From positions 434,001-498,000 of the forward strand of contig CAVQLK010000005.1 of NCBI GenBank assembly GCA_963713355.1: a stretch of DNA of 64,000 bases, read 5' to 3'. Position 1 is the first letter of the stretch; each line of letters begins with the position of its first letter. Positions 7,360 to 16,539 of the stretch are shown here, in pieces. A program made the position numbers and the translations under genes. This DNA is from FEN-1219 sp963713355 (GTDB taxonomy: Bacteria; Pseudomonadota; Gammaproteobacteria; Steroidobacterales; Rariloculaceae). The notes beneath the pieces are model-generated. The model made no database searches and was not told the origin of the DNA. It worked only from the letters and a program-made list of their open reading frames with translations.

Positions 7360-8622
7360 ATGAACCGCACAGCCGAAGCAGACAGCGAGGCCGGACCGTT
7401 GTCCGGACTGACGGTGCTCGACCTAACGCTGGCGTTGGCGGGACCGTTTGCTACGTTTCTTCTGGCCGGCCTCGGCGCCCGCGTCATCAAGATCGAGAAC
7501 CCCGCGTCGCCCGATCACTGCCGCGAAAACGCGCCGTTCATCGGGCGTAACGGCGTCTCGCTCGGTCGCTCGGCGCCCGATGACGTTTCTGCCGCAGCTT
7601 TGAACCGCTTACGCGGCAAATATGCGGTTACGCTCAACCTGAAGCAGCCGGGATCGCGTGAGGTGTTCGCGGATTTGGTGCGGATAGCGGATGTCGTGGT
7701 CGAGAACTTCGCGCCTGGCACGCTGGATCGGCTCGGCATCGGTTACGAGTTCTCGCGGGCCTGCAATCGGCGCATCGTCTACTGTTCTATATCCGGATAT
7801 GGCGCCGATCACTCGACAACGGGATCCGGCAAAGCCATGGACAGCATCGTCCAGGCGCTGAGCGGGCTCATGATGACGTCGGGTGCGCCCGATGATCCGC
7901 CGGTCCGCGTCGGTGTGCCGTTCGCTGATCTGTGTGCGCCGGTCTTTGCGGTCGTGGGCATTCTTGCGGCGCTTCGGCAGCGCGATGTGACTGGGTTCGG
8001 CCGGCACGTCGACGTCTCGATGCTCGGTGTGTTGACGTCGCTCGTCGCTGCGGAGCCCTTCGACCTTCTCGAGGCGTGCGGCGTCGCGCAGCGCACGGGA
8101 CGCATGGTGCCGCGCCTCACGCCATTCGGCGTTTACGAGTCGGCCGACGGCCATCTCGCAATTTGCGCCCCGACCGACCAGTTCGCGCGCGGCGTTTTCC
8201 AAGCCATCGAGCGCCCCGATCTCGAGCACGATCCGCGCTTCGCGACGCGCGACGCGCGAGTCGCGAACAAAGAGGCCATTAACCGCGAAATCGAAACCTT
8301 CACGCGGAGCCGGCCGACGGCCGAGCTCGTGCAGCTGTTCGAGCAGCGCGGCGTTCCTGCGGCGCCGGTACGAAAGCCGGCCGATGCCGTGCGCGATCCG
8401 CGCGTGCTTGCGCGCGGCGAAACTGTGCAGATCGAGCATCCGGAGCTCGGGCGCGTCGCGGACCTGATCGGGCCCGGCGTGCCGATTCGGTTTGCCGGAA
8501 TGGCAGCGGGTGCGGTGCGGCCGGCCCCGGCGGTCGGGCAAGACAACGCGCTCGTGTATGGGAACTGGCTTGGCTACACGACCGACGCGATCGAGCGGTT
8601 GCGCGCTGCCGGGAACATTTGA
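7360..8622 (+). CDS. Class III CoA-transferase (CaiB/BaiF family)
   Basis: 420-residue family III CoA-transferase, which moves CoA between carboxylic acids through an aspartyl-CoA anhydride. Seen: N-terminal Rossmann-like part LSGLTVLDLTLALAGPFAT, the conserved VVVENFAPGTLDRLGIGY, and the catalytic Asp at about residue 190 in VGVPFADLCAP. No signal peptide. It is followed 9 bases later by a 2-hydroxyacyl-CoA-dehydratase-type subunit. That order is also found for phenyllactate dehydratases (FldA with FldB/FldC), suggesting that it activates a 2-hydroxy acid for the next enzyme. Substrate specificity is inference. Confidence 0.88.
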   Translation: MNRTAEADSEAGPLSGLTVLDLTLALAGPFATFLLAGLGARVIKIENPASPDHCRENAPFIGRNGVSLGRSAPDDVSAAALNRLRGKYAVTLNLKQPGSREVFADLVRIADVVVENFAPGTLDRLGIGYEFSRACNRRIVYCSISGYGADHSTTGSGKAMDSIVQALSGLMMTSGAPDDPPVRVGVPFADLCAPVFAVVGILAALRQRDVTGFGRHVDVSMLGVLTSLVAAEPFDLLEACGVAQRTGRMVPRLTPFGVYESADGHLAICAPTDQFARGVFQAIERPDLEHDPRFATRDARVANKEAINREIETFTRSRPTAELVQLFEQRGVPAAPVRKPADAVRDPRVLARGETVQIEHPELGRVADLIGPGVPIRFAGMAAGAVRPAPAVGQDNALVYGNWLGYTTDAIERLRAAGNI

Positions 8623-8631
8623 GGCGACCAA

Positions 8632-9774
8632 TTGAGCGCGAACGCCATTCATGAGCTTCGTGCGGCATTCGAAGAGCCGTTTTGGCAGCTCGGCCGCGAC
8701 GCGGCTCGGGATCGGAAGGCGGTCGTCATGTCGTGGCCGTCCGTTCCCGTGGAGCTCGTGCGCGCGACAGGGTTTTTGCCGGTTTTTGCACGAGGCCGCA
8801 GCACGCCGACACCCGCGGCGGACCGCGTGCTCGAGCGCGATCTTTTCCCCGCCCGGCTACGGCAGCTCGTGGAGGCCGCGTTGACCGAGCGCTTAGCAAA
8901 CGTGGCTGCCATCGTGCTGCCTCGCAGCTCCGATCCCGACTACAAATGTTTTCTGTATCTGCGCGAGCTCGCGCGGCGCGGCATCGCGGCGGACCTGCCG
9001 CCGATCATGCTGTTCGATTTGTTGCAGTCGGACGATGCGGGTGCGCGCGCATATAACGCTGACCGAGCGCGCGACCTGTCGGCGCGGCTCGCAAGTCTCG
9101 AGGGTGGGCAGCATCGAGCGGACGACCTGCGCGCTGCGATCATCAGCGCCAATCGTGCGCGCGCCGCAGGCAGGCACCTTCACGCGCTGCGCAAGGGTCC
9201 ACCGCGAATCGCTGGCACCGACGCATTGCCATTGCTCGGCGCGTTCTGGCAGCTCCAGCCCGAGCGTTATGCAGCGCTCGCAGATGCGGCAGCGGACACG
9301 CTGGCCGGCCGCGTGCCTCTTGATGGGCGGCGCGTGCTCGTGGCCGGCGTGCCTGTCGATGCCCCGGAGGTCCATGCAGCGATCGAAGCCGAGGGCGGCG
9401 TCGTCGTTGCGGAGCTGAGCCCGTTCGGCGCCTGCGGCACAAGCTCTGACGTCGAGATCGAAGATGACCCATTCAGCTCGCTCGCAAATCACTATGGCCG
9501 CGAGTCGATCGGAGCGCGACTGCCGGTCGGCATCCTGATGCACAAGCTCGACAACCTGCTCGGCGCGGCCGCAGCCGTCGTCCTCTCGCAGCCGCCGCAC
9601 GACGCGAGCTTCGGCTGGGACTATCCGCGCGTGCGCGACCTGCTCGCTCGCCACTCGATTCCGCACACCGTGCTCAGCGGCGATCCTGCGCTCGGTGCGA
9701 CCGCAGCGGATCGCGAGCGCATCCGCTCGCTGCTCGCTACCGCCTCTGCTCGGCCGGCGCTCCACTGTGGCTGA
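8632..9774 (+). CDS. 2-hydroxyacyl-CoA dehydratase / benzoyl-CoA reductase family subunit (first)
   Basis: 380-residue subunit of the HgdA/HgdB-FldB/FldC-BcrB/BcrC family, [4Fe-4S] enzymes that dehydrate 2-hydroxyacyl-CoA or reduce benzoyl-CoA by ketyl-radical chemistry. Seen: PVELVRATGFLPV near the N-terminus, a central DYKCFLYLREL and FGACGTSSDVE as candidate Cys ligands, and a late VGILMHKLDN. The start is TTG at 8632 with GAGG eight bases upstream; no better start exists near the family N-terminus. The next subunit's GTG overlaps its stop by 8 bases. No ATP-dependent activator (HgdC type) is present in the window. Confidence 0.78.
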   Translation: MSANAIHELRAAFEEPFWQLGRDAARDRKAVVMSWPSVPVELVRATGFLPVFARGRSTPTPAADRVLERDLFPARLRQLVEAALTERLANVAAIVLPRSSDPDYKCFLYLRELARRGIAADLPPIMLFDLLQSDDAGARAYNADRARDLSARLASLEGGQHRADDLRAAIISANRARAAGRHLHALRKGPPRIAGTDALPLLGAFWQLQPERYAALADAAADTLAGRVPLDGRRVLVAGVPVDAPEVHAAIEAEGGVVVAELSPFGACGTSSDVEIEDDPFSSLANHYGRESIGARLPVGILMHKLDNLLGAAAAVVLSQPPHDASFGWDYPRVRDLLARHSIPHTVLSGDPALGATAADRERIRSLLATASARPALHCG

Positions 9775-11033
9775 GAAGCAGCTCCAGTCGACGCTCGCGG
9801 CGGCGGCATTCCAGAAGCAGTGGTTCGGCGATTTGCGTCGGCGCGTCTTCGACGAGCGTCGACCGTACGCGCTGATCCAGGCCGACGTGCCGTTCGAGCT
9901 GTTCGACCTGCTCGAGATCCCGGCCGTCAGCAATCAATGGTGGTCGTCGCTCGTGGCCGCGAAGCGCCAGGCGCCCGCATTTCTCGCCGCAATGGCGGCT
10001 GACGGAATTCCCGACCAACTATGCCGTTACTGCAGCCTCGGGCTTGCGACTACTCGCTATGCCAAAGCCGGCGAAGCGCCGTGGGGCGGCCTGCCTGCGC
10101 CGCGCCTGCTTTGTGCACGCTTGACGTGCGATTGCATTCACCGCGTCTTCTCGCTCTGGGCCGAGGCGTTCGGCGCGGAGCTCTTCGAGATCGAGCACAC
10201 GTGCGCGAGCGAGCTGCCGCCGCGCTGGTGGGAGCTGACGCGGCACCGCTGGCGCGAGCTCATCGAGCCGCATCGCCTTACATTCGTAGCAGCGGAGCTC
10301 GAACGTCTCATCGAGCGCCTCGAGTCGATTGGCATGCGGCGCCTCGACCGAGCCGAGCTGCGGGAGCGCCTTGCGCGAGTGAATCGCCAAGAGGAAATAT
10401 TCGACGCCACTCGGCAACTGATTGCAGCAGCGCCGGCGACTCCCGTGCGCATGACCGAGCAAATCGCGAACGTCATGGCGACGCAGTGGGTGCGCGGGAC
10501 CGACTGGGCACTCGCGCATTCGCAGCATTTCCATGACGAGGTGCGAGCGCGGGTCGATAACGGCATCGCCGCATGCGACGGCGAAAGGCTGCGCCTCATG
10601 TGGGTCGGTGCGGGGCTCTGGCACGACATGGATTTCTACACCGCGTTCGAGGATTCGCACGGCGCCGTGTTCGTGTGGTCGATGTATCTCGCCTTCGGCC
10701 CGGACGGCGTACATTCGCTACGGGCTCGATGACCCGCTCGCCGCGCTCGCGAGCCGGACGGCGAGCTTCAACGAGTTCCTGCACAACCCGCCGTGGGCCG
10801 CCGAGTGGACCGTCGCGCAGGCGCTCGAGCATCGCATCGACGCGGCGCTCGTGCTGCACCCGCGGAGCATGAAGCCGTCGGCGACCGGCCGGATCTTCAT
10901 CGAGCGCGCGCTCGAAGAGGCCGGCATTCCCGTGTTGCCCGTCGAGGCCGACGTCGTGGATGCGAGGGCATGGGACCCGGCGGCGGCACGCAGAGCCGTC
11001 GCGTCGTTCCTCGATGAGCGGGTCCTGCAATGA
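9767..11033 (+). CDS. 2-hydroxyacyl-CoA dehydratase / benzoyl-CoA reductase family subunit (second; one frameshift)
   Basis: Second D-component subunit, about 421 residues. It is richer in cysteine than its partner: CRYCSLG, LLCARLTCDC and EHTCASELPP are candidate cluster ligands. The frame breaks near 10715, and the protein continues in another frame as YGLDDPLAALASRTASFNEF through to SFLDERVLQ. The C-terminal GRIFIERALEEAGIPVLPVE is typical of the family. Start GTG at 9767 overlaps the upstream stop; the next gene's ATG overlaps this stop (ATGA, 11030-11033), so the operon is tightly coupled. Length and motif order suggest one functional gene with an indel error. Confidence 0.78.
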
Positions 11034-12239
11034 GAACGGCAACTGCGCGCCCTTCGCACACGCTGTGGCTGCTGCCCTTCGGAGTCACGCTGGTCGCGAT
11101 GTTCTCGCTGCAGCTGTCGAATCTTGGATTCTCACCGCTGCTGCCGTCGATCCAGGCGGACGTCGGCATGAGCTTCACGCAGCTTGGGTTCTTTACCGGC
11201 CTCTATGGCTTGCTCGCGCTGCTGCTCAGCGTGCCGGCCGGCTTGACGGCCAAGCGCTTCGGCGAGAAGCGCGTGCTGGCGGCAGGCCTCGTCGGCGTCG
11301 CAATCGGCAGCGTCCTGCTCGCGCGCGCGTGGAATTTCGAGTCGGCGGTCGCCTTCCGCGGCTTGACGATTTTCGGTTATCGGTTCGCTTTCGTCAGCGT
11401 GCTCATCGCAGTGGCGATGACCGCACCGCCACGGCTGCGAGGCCGGACCATGGGCGTGCTCGGCGCGACCTCGGCAATGGCTTCCGTCGATCGGCGCGCC
11501 GCTCGGCGGCGCGCTCGTCGGCGAGCTCGGTTGGCGCACGGCAATCCTGGGCTACGCGGCGATGGCATTGCTCGGCGCCGCCGTGTTCTTCCTGTTCTAT
11601 CGCGCGACGGCGGAGCCGAGCTCGGCGCCGGCTGACGGACGTTCCCGCCGCCGGTGCACGGCACCGCAGCGCCTTTCGCACGCCCGTGGTCTGGCTGCTT
11701 GCGCTCGTCGTCGGCCTCGGAGGCTTCGGCCAATTCACCGTCACGTATTTCGTGCCGAGCGTGGCCGACTCCGTCTATGGCCTCGACGCCGCTGCCGCAG
11801 GCATCATCATCAGCACGGGCTACATCGCCGCAATCGTCCTGAATCTCGTCATCGGCATGCTCGCCGATCGCTTCAACAAGCTCGTCGGTGCTCGGCGCGA
11901 ATCGTGGCTGTGCTAGCCGTTGCGTCAGCGTCGCTAGCAGTCGAACACGAGATCTTGTTCCGTGTTGCCACGGCCGTCGTGATCGGCTTCGGCTTCTCCG
12001 CGGCGAATCAGCTCTACGGGCTTGCGGGCAGCTTGATGCCGCGCCGAGAAACCGGCAATGCAATGGGCATCGTGAGCCTCGGCGCGGGGCTGTTCGGCTA
12101 TTTCGGCCCGCAGATGCTCGGCATCTTGCGCGACACGACCGGCTCGTTCGCCGCGGGCTTCTACATGGTGGCCGTGGCAGATGTACTGACGCTCGGATTG
12201 ATCGTGCTGCTCTATCGCCTGACTCGGCGTCCAACGTGA
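11030..12239 (+). CDS. MFS transporter (frameshifted)
   Basis: Major facilitator superfamily permease of about 400 residues and roughly 12 membrane segments. N-terminal half: LLPFGVTLVAMFSLQL, then PSIQADVGMSFTQLGFFTGL and the loop 2-3 region AGLTAKRFGEKRVL. The protein moves to other frames near 11495 (IGAPLGGALVGELGWRTAIL), 11635 (TPVVWLLALVVGLGGFG) and 11890 (VLAVASASLAVEHEILF), ending LTLGLIVLLYRLTRR. Its ATG overlaps the dehydratase stop. By position it probably imports the acid that the CoA-transferase activates. The substrate is unknown, and three shifts in one gene point to poor local consensus. Confidence 0.75.
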
Positions 12240-12252
12240 GAAGGAGACGTCC

Positions 12253-13080
12253 ATGCATCGATGCTTGATCGTCTTGACCGTGCGTGGGTCGGCATCGCCT
12301 GCAGCGTCAGCGCGCAAACCTCGCGCACGACAGGCGATCAGCACCGCCGCTATCTGTTCGCGCCGACGGGCAGCGAGATGCCGTATCGGATCTACGTCCC
12401 GAGCGCCTGGGACGGCAAGCGCTCGCTGCCGATCCTGCTGTTCTTGCACGGCGCCGGCGCGAACGAGAGCACGTACCTCGACATGGCCGATCGCCTGCTC
12501 GGCAAGCTCGCCGAGCAGCACGGCTACATCGTCGTTTCGCCGCTCGGTTTCACGCCGCTCGGCGCCTACGGAAATCCGCTGCGGTTGCCGGCCGTCTTCG
12601 GCGAATCGGAGTCTGCCGCCGCGCAGCGCGCGGCCGTGACGCCGGAACGTCGCCGCGAGCTCGACTTGAGCGAGCTCGAGGTCATCACCGCGCTCGAGAT
12701 CGTGATCGAAGAATACGGCGCCGATCGGTCGCGAACGTTTCTCGCGGGACACTCGATGGGTAGCGGCGGCGTCTGGCACCTCGCCGCGCGCTATCCGGAG
12801 CGCTGGCGTGCCGTCGCGCCGATGTCGGGACCCTTCATAGATAAGGAGACATATCCGTTCGACCGGATCCGCGATCTGCCGATCTTCGTGACCGAAGGCA
12901 CGGGCGCCGCGCCGTCGCTCGCGGGCAGCCGGGCTCTCGCCGAGTTCATGCGCGCCGGCGACTTCGACTTCGAGTACCTCGAGGTCGACGGCAACCACGG
13001 CAGTATGGTGCCGATGGTTTGGCCCTGCGATCTTCGAGTTCTTCGATCGCGTTTCTGCACGGCCGGCAGACAATAGATGA
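12253..13080 (+). CDS. Secreted alpha/beta hydrolase, esterase/depolymerase-like (frameshifted at both ends)
   Basis: About 275 residues. Good Shine-Dalgarno AAGGAG before the ATG at 12253. A signal peptide begins MHRCLIVLT and continues after a frame change near 12285 as VGIACSVSAQ. Core hydrolase motifs: LPILLFLHGAGANES (oxyanion region), FLAGHSMGSGGVWHLA (nucleophile Ser in GHSMG) and a C-terminal DGNHGSM supplying the catalytic His. A second shift near 13023 restores a natural end FEFFDRVSARPADNR. It resembles PHB-depolymerase or feruloyl-esterase-like hydrolases of the periplasm. Its stop overlaps the next gene by 4 bases. The substrate is probably an ester feeding the CoA-ester cluster (inference). 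Confidence 0.72.
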
Positions 13081-14027
13081 TGAGAACCCGCCTTGCGCGG
13101 CTCTTGCGCTGCGCCGCAGTCGCGCTGTGCTCGGTCATGCCCAGTCACGCGCAAACGGAGCTCCGGCTGTGGCCCGGCGAAGCGCCGGGCTCGGAGCAGC
13201 TGGTCGATACCGGAGTCGACCACGACGATCGCCCTCCGGCGATCGCGTTATCACGAACGTCAGCGATCCGACGCCTGACGGTGTTCTTGCCGGACGCGGC
13301 GATAGCGACGGGCGCCGCGGTCGTGATTGCGCCGGGCGGCGCCCTGCGCGTGCTCGCGTTCGACAACGAAGGGGTCAAGCTCGCCGAGTGGCTCAACGAG
13401 CGCGGCATTGCGGGCTTCGTGCTCAAGTACCGCACGCTGCAGCAGGATCCGTCGGCGCCGCGCGGCCCGCCGCCCGGCATGCCGGGCGCCGGCTCGGCCC
13501 GCCGACGGAGCTCGTCATCGTCAACGCCAACGCGAATCCCGCACCGGACGACGCCGCGCTCGCGCGAGGTGCTCGAGCTTGCGGTCGCGGACGCGCAAGC
13601 GGCGCTGAAGCTCGTGCGCAGTCGCGCCGACCAATGGGGAATCGATCGCGAGCGCGTCGGCATCATCGGTTTCTCGGCCGGCGGCGGCGTCGCCGTCGGC
13701 ACGGCGCTCGCTGCCAAGTCCGACGCGTCGCCCGATTTCCTCGTCTCCGTCTATGGGCCGTCGTTGCAAGACGTCAACGTGCCCGCGCACGCGCCGCCGC
13801 TGTTCATCGCCGTCGGCGCCACGCACTTCAACGTGACGAACGGTTGCCTCGCGCTGTTCGCAGCATGGAAGGCCGCGGCCAAGCCCGCGGAGATTCATGT
13901 CTACGATGGCATCAGCGCGGGCTTTGGAATGACGAAGCGCGGCAACCCCGTCGATGGATGGACGGATCGTTTACATGAGTGGCTCGTGGCGCGCGAGCTC
14001 ACGCGCAGAGTGGATCCTGCTCGATAA
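13077..14027 (+). CDS. Secreted alpha/beta hydrolase, acetylxylan-esterase/BD-FAE-like (compensated frameshifts)
   Basis: About 316 residues with signal peptide (MMRTRLARLLRCAAVALCS ... SHAQ). The mature start TELRLWPGEAPGSE is typical of a bacterial esterase/lipase group active on plant-ester substrates. Seen: oxyanion region VVIAPGG, nucleophile GFSAGGGVAVG, and late acidic and His residues. Two short stretches read in the wrong frame and then recover: about 13235-13275 (expected VITNVSDPTLTVFLPD) and about 13490-13555 (expected PPTELVIVNANANPAPDD). ATGA overlap with the gene before. The local PRGPPPGMPGA stretch is one of several Gly/Pro-rich loops in hydrolases of this window. Confidence 0.7.
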   Translation: MMRTRLARLLRCAAVALCSVMPSHAQTELRLWPGEAPGSEQLVDTGVDHDDRPPAIALSRTSAIRRLTVFLPDAAIATGAAVVIAPGGALRVLAFDNEGVKLAEWLNERGIAGFVLKYRTLQQDPSAPRGPPPGMPGAGSARRRSSSSSTPTRIPHRTTPRSREVLELAVADAQAALKLVRSRADQWGIDRERVGIIGFSAGGGVAVGTALAAKSDASPDFLVSVYGPSLQDVNVPAHAPPLFIAVGATHFNVTNGCLALFAAWKAAAKPAEIHVYDGISAGFGMTKRGNPVDGWTDRLHEWLVARELTRRVDPAR

Positions 14028-14044
14028 ATCTTGGGGAGTTGCAC

Positions 14045-15067
14045 ATGAAATCGTCAATTCGTTTCAGACGCTTCGCAATCGTGGTTGGGGCTCTCGCTCC
14101 TCGCCGGATATCTCGCGACCGCATCGGGCGCAGACGGAGGCAGCGAGCACGATCACGAAGCTCACGGCTGTCGACGTGCAGCAAACAGGCAAGCCGCCGA
14201 GCGGCCCGTTTGCCGTCGTAGTCGAGCACGATCCCGGGCTCGCGACTCACACGATCTACCGGCCACGAGAGCTCTCGATGGACGAGCACCCCGTGCTCGT
14301 CTGGGGGGAAGGCGGTTGCGCCAAGAACGGGCTCATGTTCCCCGAGTATTTGAGCGAGATCGCGTCGCACGGCTTCGTCGTCATCGCCGACGGCCCGCCG
14401 ATCGCGCGGCCGGCCGGCGCTCCGCCTGCTGGCGGCGGCGGACCTCCGCCGGGGGGCGGCGCCGGTCCGCCGGCGGGCGGCGGCGGACCACCGCCTGGGG
14501 CGGGGCCGGTCCGCCGGCGGACCGATTCACCATGGTGAACGGTACGGCGCTCGTCGCGGCGATGGACTGGCTCGACGCGGAAAGCAAGAGACCGCAACAG
14601 CCGCTTCTACGGAAAGGTGAACGTCGAGCGCATCGCCGCGATGGGCATGTCGTGCGGCGGGTTGATGTCGTACGGCGCGTCGAACGACCCGCGCGTCGCG
14701 ACGGTCGGGATTTGGAACAGCGGCCTGTTCGAGGACGAGCGCAACGAGGCGTATCTACGCCGGCATTCACGGCTCCGTGATCATCGTGACCGGCGGCGAG
14801 TCGGACATCGCGTATGCGAACGGCAAGCGCGATTTCGAAGTCATGCCGCCCCGGATTCCTGTTTTTTACGGCGTTCATCCGTCGGTCGGCCACGGTGGCA
14901 CCTACAACCAAGACAACGGCGGGCCGTTCGGCGTCGTCGCGGTCGCATGGCTGAAGTGGCAGCTCCAAGGCGACACGAGCGCAGCAGGCCGCGGCTATTT
15001 CGTCGGCGACAACTGCGCGATCTGCAAGGACGCCGGCTGGCAGATCGGTGCCCGCGCTCTGCCTTAA
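14045..15067 (+). CDS. Secreted alpha/beta hydrolase with Gly/Pro-rich insert (multiply frameshifted)
   Basis: About 340 residues reconstructed from several frames: a signal region from the ATG at 14045 (MKSSIRFRRFAIVVGA), then TKLTAVDVQQTGKPPSGPF, HPVLVWGEGGCAKNG (oxyanion region) and HGFVVIADGPP. A low-complexity GGGGPPPGGGAGPP tract (14415-14520) follows, then RIAAMGMSCGGLMSYGAS (nucleophile Ser in GMSCGG), IIVTGGESDIAYANG, HPSVGHGGTYN (catalytic His) and the end AICKDAGWQIGAR. Shifts lie near 14100, 14140, 14500, 14600 and 14755, several in or beside the repetitive tract where indel errors are likely. It could be a pseudogene; the preserved motifs argue for sequence error. It ends convergently with the monooxygenase gene, overlapping it by 4 bases. 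Confidence 0.6.
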
Positions 15068-16367
15068 ACGAGCGCCGTCTTTGCAGCGGCCACCCTAGCG
15101 CCGGGTGCGATGATCGGCGGCGCCGCGTTCAGCCGGTCCTTGGCGAAACCGGCTGCAGCTCGGTAGCGGCTCATGAATTCCTCGCGCTCGTGCGCGGGGA
15201 TGACGGCATCGATGTCGTCGAAAACGCCGCCGCAGCGCTCGTCGAGCAGATTCAGCAAGCCGAACGGCCCGGCGCCGCGGTTGCGTAAGACGACGGCCGA
15301 GATCTCCGCGCACAGCTTTTGGTCGTACGCCTGAAGCGCCTCGGTGGTTACGCCATGCTCGATCATCGCCGCGCCGAGCACGCGCGCGTCGACGATCGCT
15401 TGGCTCGCGCCGTTCGATCCCGTCGGGTACATGACGTGGGCCGCGTCGCCGAGCAGCGCGACGCGGCCGTCGACCCATGTCGGCACCGGGTCGCGATCGA
15501 TCATCGGGTATTCGAACACTTCGTCGGCGCCGCGCAGCATCGCCGGCACATCGAGCCAATCGTACCGCCAGCCCTCGAAGTGGTGGATAAACGAGTCGAT
15601 AGCGACCTTCTTGTTCCAGTCGCCGTGCGCGAAGCCGCGCGAGTTGTCGACGGTGATCTCGGCAATCCAGTTGATCGTGGCGAGACCCGTCGCCCGATCG
15701 GGCTGCGAGATCGGATAGAACACGACGCGATGGCGGTGAGTGCCGAGGCCGACGAACGATGCGCCGCTGCGAATCGGAACTCCGGGAGTCATGCCGCGCC
15801 ACATGATCGGCGCCGCCCCAATGAATCGGCGGCTGATTAGGATGCATCTGCGCCCTTACCGCCGAGTGAGCGCCATCCGCGGCAATCAGGAGCTTCGCCC
15901 GGAGCTCGCTCTGCGTTCCGCCCGGCGTGCGAACCAGTGACGGTGACGCCATCGTCGTCGTTGCGGTAACCGACGACGCGGTGCCCCGTGAGCACCGCGC
16001 CGGGACCAAGGCGCTCGACGGCAGTGCGGTGTAGCAGCATCTGTAAGCCGCCGCGATGCACCGCGTACTGCGGCCAGCGGTAACCGGCGAGCAGACCGCG
16101 AGGCTCGGAGTACACGTCCTTGCCGTTCAATCCTACGAGCGCCCACTCCCGCGCCTGCAAGCCGATCGCGTCCAATTGGGCCGGACCAATACCGAGCTCG
16201 TATAGCTCGCGTACCGCGTTCGGCTGGAGGTTGATCCCTACGCCAAGAGGCTTGAGCTCGGCGACGGCCTCGAGCACGAGGCACGGCACGCCGATCTGCT
16301 GCAGGGTGAGTGCGACACTGAGTCCGCCGATTCCGCCACCGGCAATGAGTACGGGCAAATCGGCCAT
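15064..16367 (-). CDS. FAD-dependent aromatic hydroxylase-like monooxygenase (frameshifted)
   Basis: Class A flavoprotein monooxygenase of about 430 residues. Seen: FAD-binding GxGxxG in LIAGGGIGGLSVALTL, the DG motif LLIAADGAHSAVRAQ and the GD motif VALLGDAAHVMYPTG, in the correct order for salicylate or 6-hydroxynicotinate hydroxylase-like enzymes. The frame changes near 15940 and 15815. Preferred start is 16367 (MADLPVLIAGG). No signal peptide, so a cytosolic NAD(P)H-dependent hydroxylase. Convergent with the esterase cluster and divergent from the peptidase; a role in aromatic ring hydroxylation is plausible but the substrate is unknown. Confidence 0.78.
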
Positions 16368-16539
16368 CGAGATTCGGTCGCCTTGGGGGTCCAATTTCGG
16401 CGCAGAGAATCCCCGACTCGCGTCCGGCGCGCAAGACCCCGAAAAGGTGTGTCCTTGCTAGGGCTGAGAGGGTGCCGTTGAGCAACTGCTAGACTCGTGC
16501 GATATCTCGGACGTTCACACGCTCGCGGCAGGAGCTCCC

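Noticed and set aside
7609..8652. 347-residue ORF antisense to the CoA-transferase
   Set aside because: Arg/His-rich, no domain, fully overlaps a well-supported gene; typical GC-rich shadow frame.
8893..9933. 346-residue ORF antisense to the dehydratase subunits
   Set aside because: Shadow of a coding region; composition biased to Arg, Ala and His and no recognisable motif.
11934..13223. 429-residue minus-strand ORF across the MFS and esterase genes
   Set aside because: Spans parts of two real genes on the other strand and contains no family sequence.
14415..14530. GC-rich direct repeats considered as a CRISPR or VNTR element
   Set aside because: The repeats are in coding phase as Gly/Pro codons inside an alpha/beta hydrolase; units are short, irregular and lack spacers.
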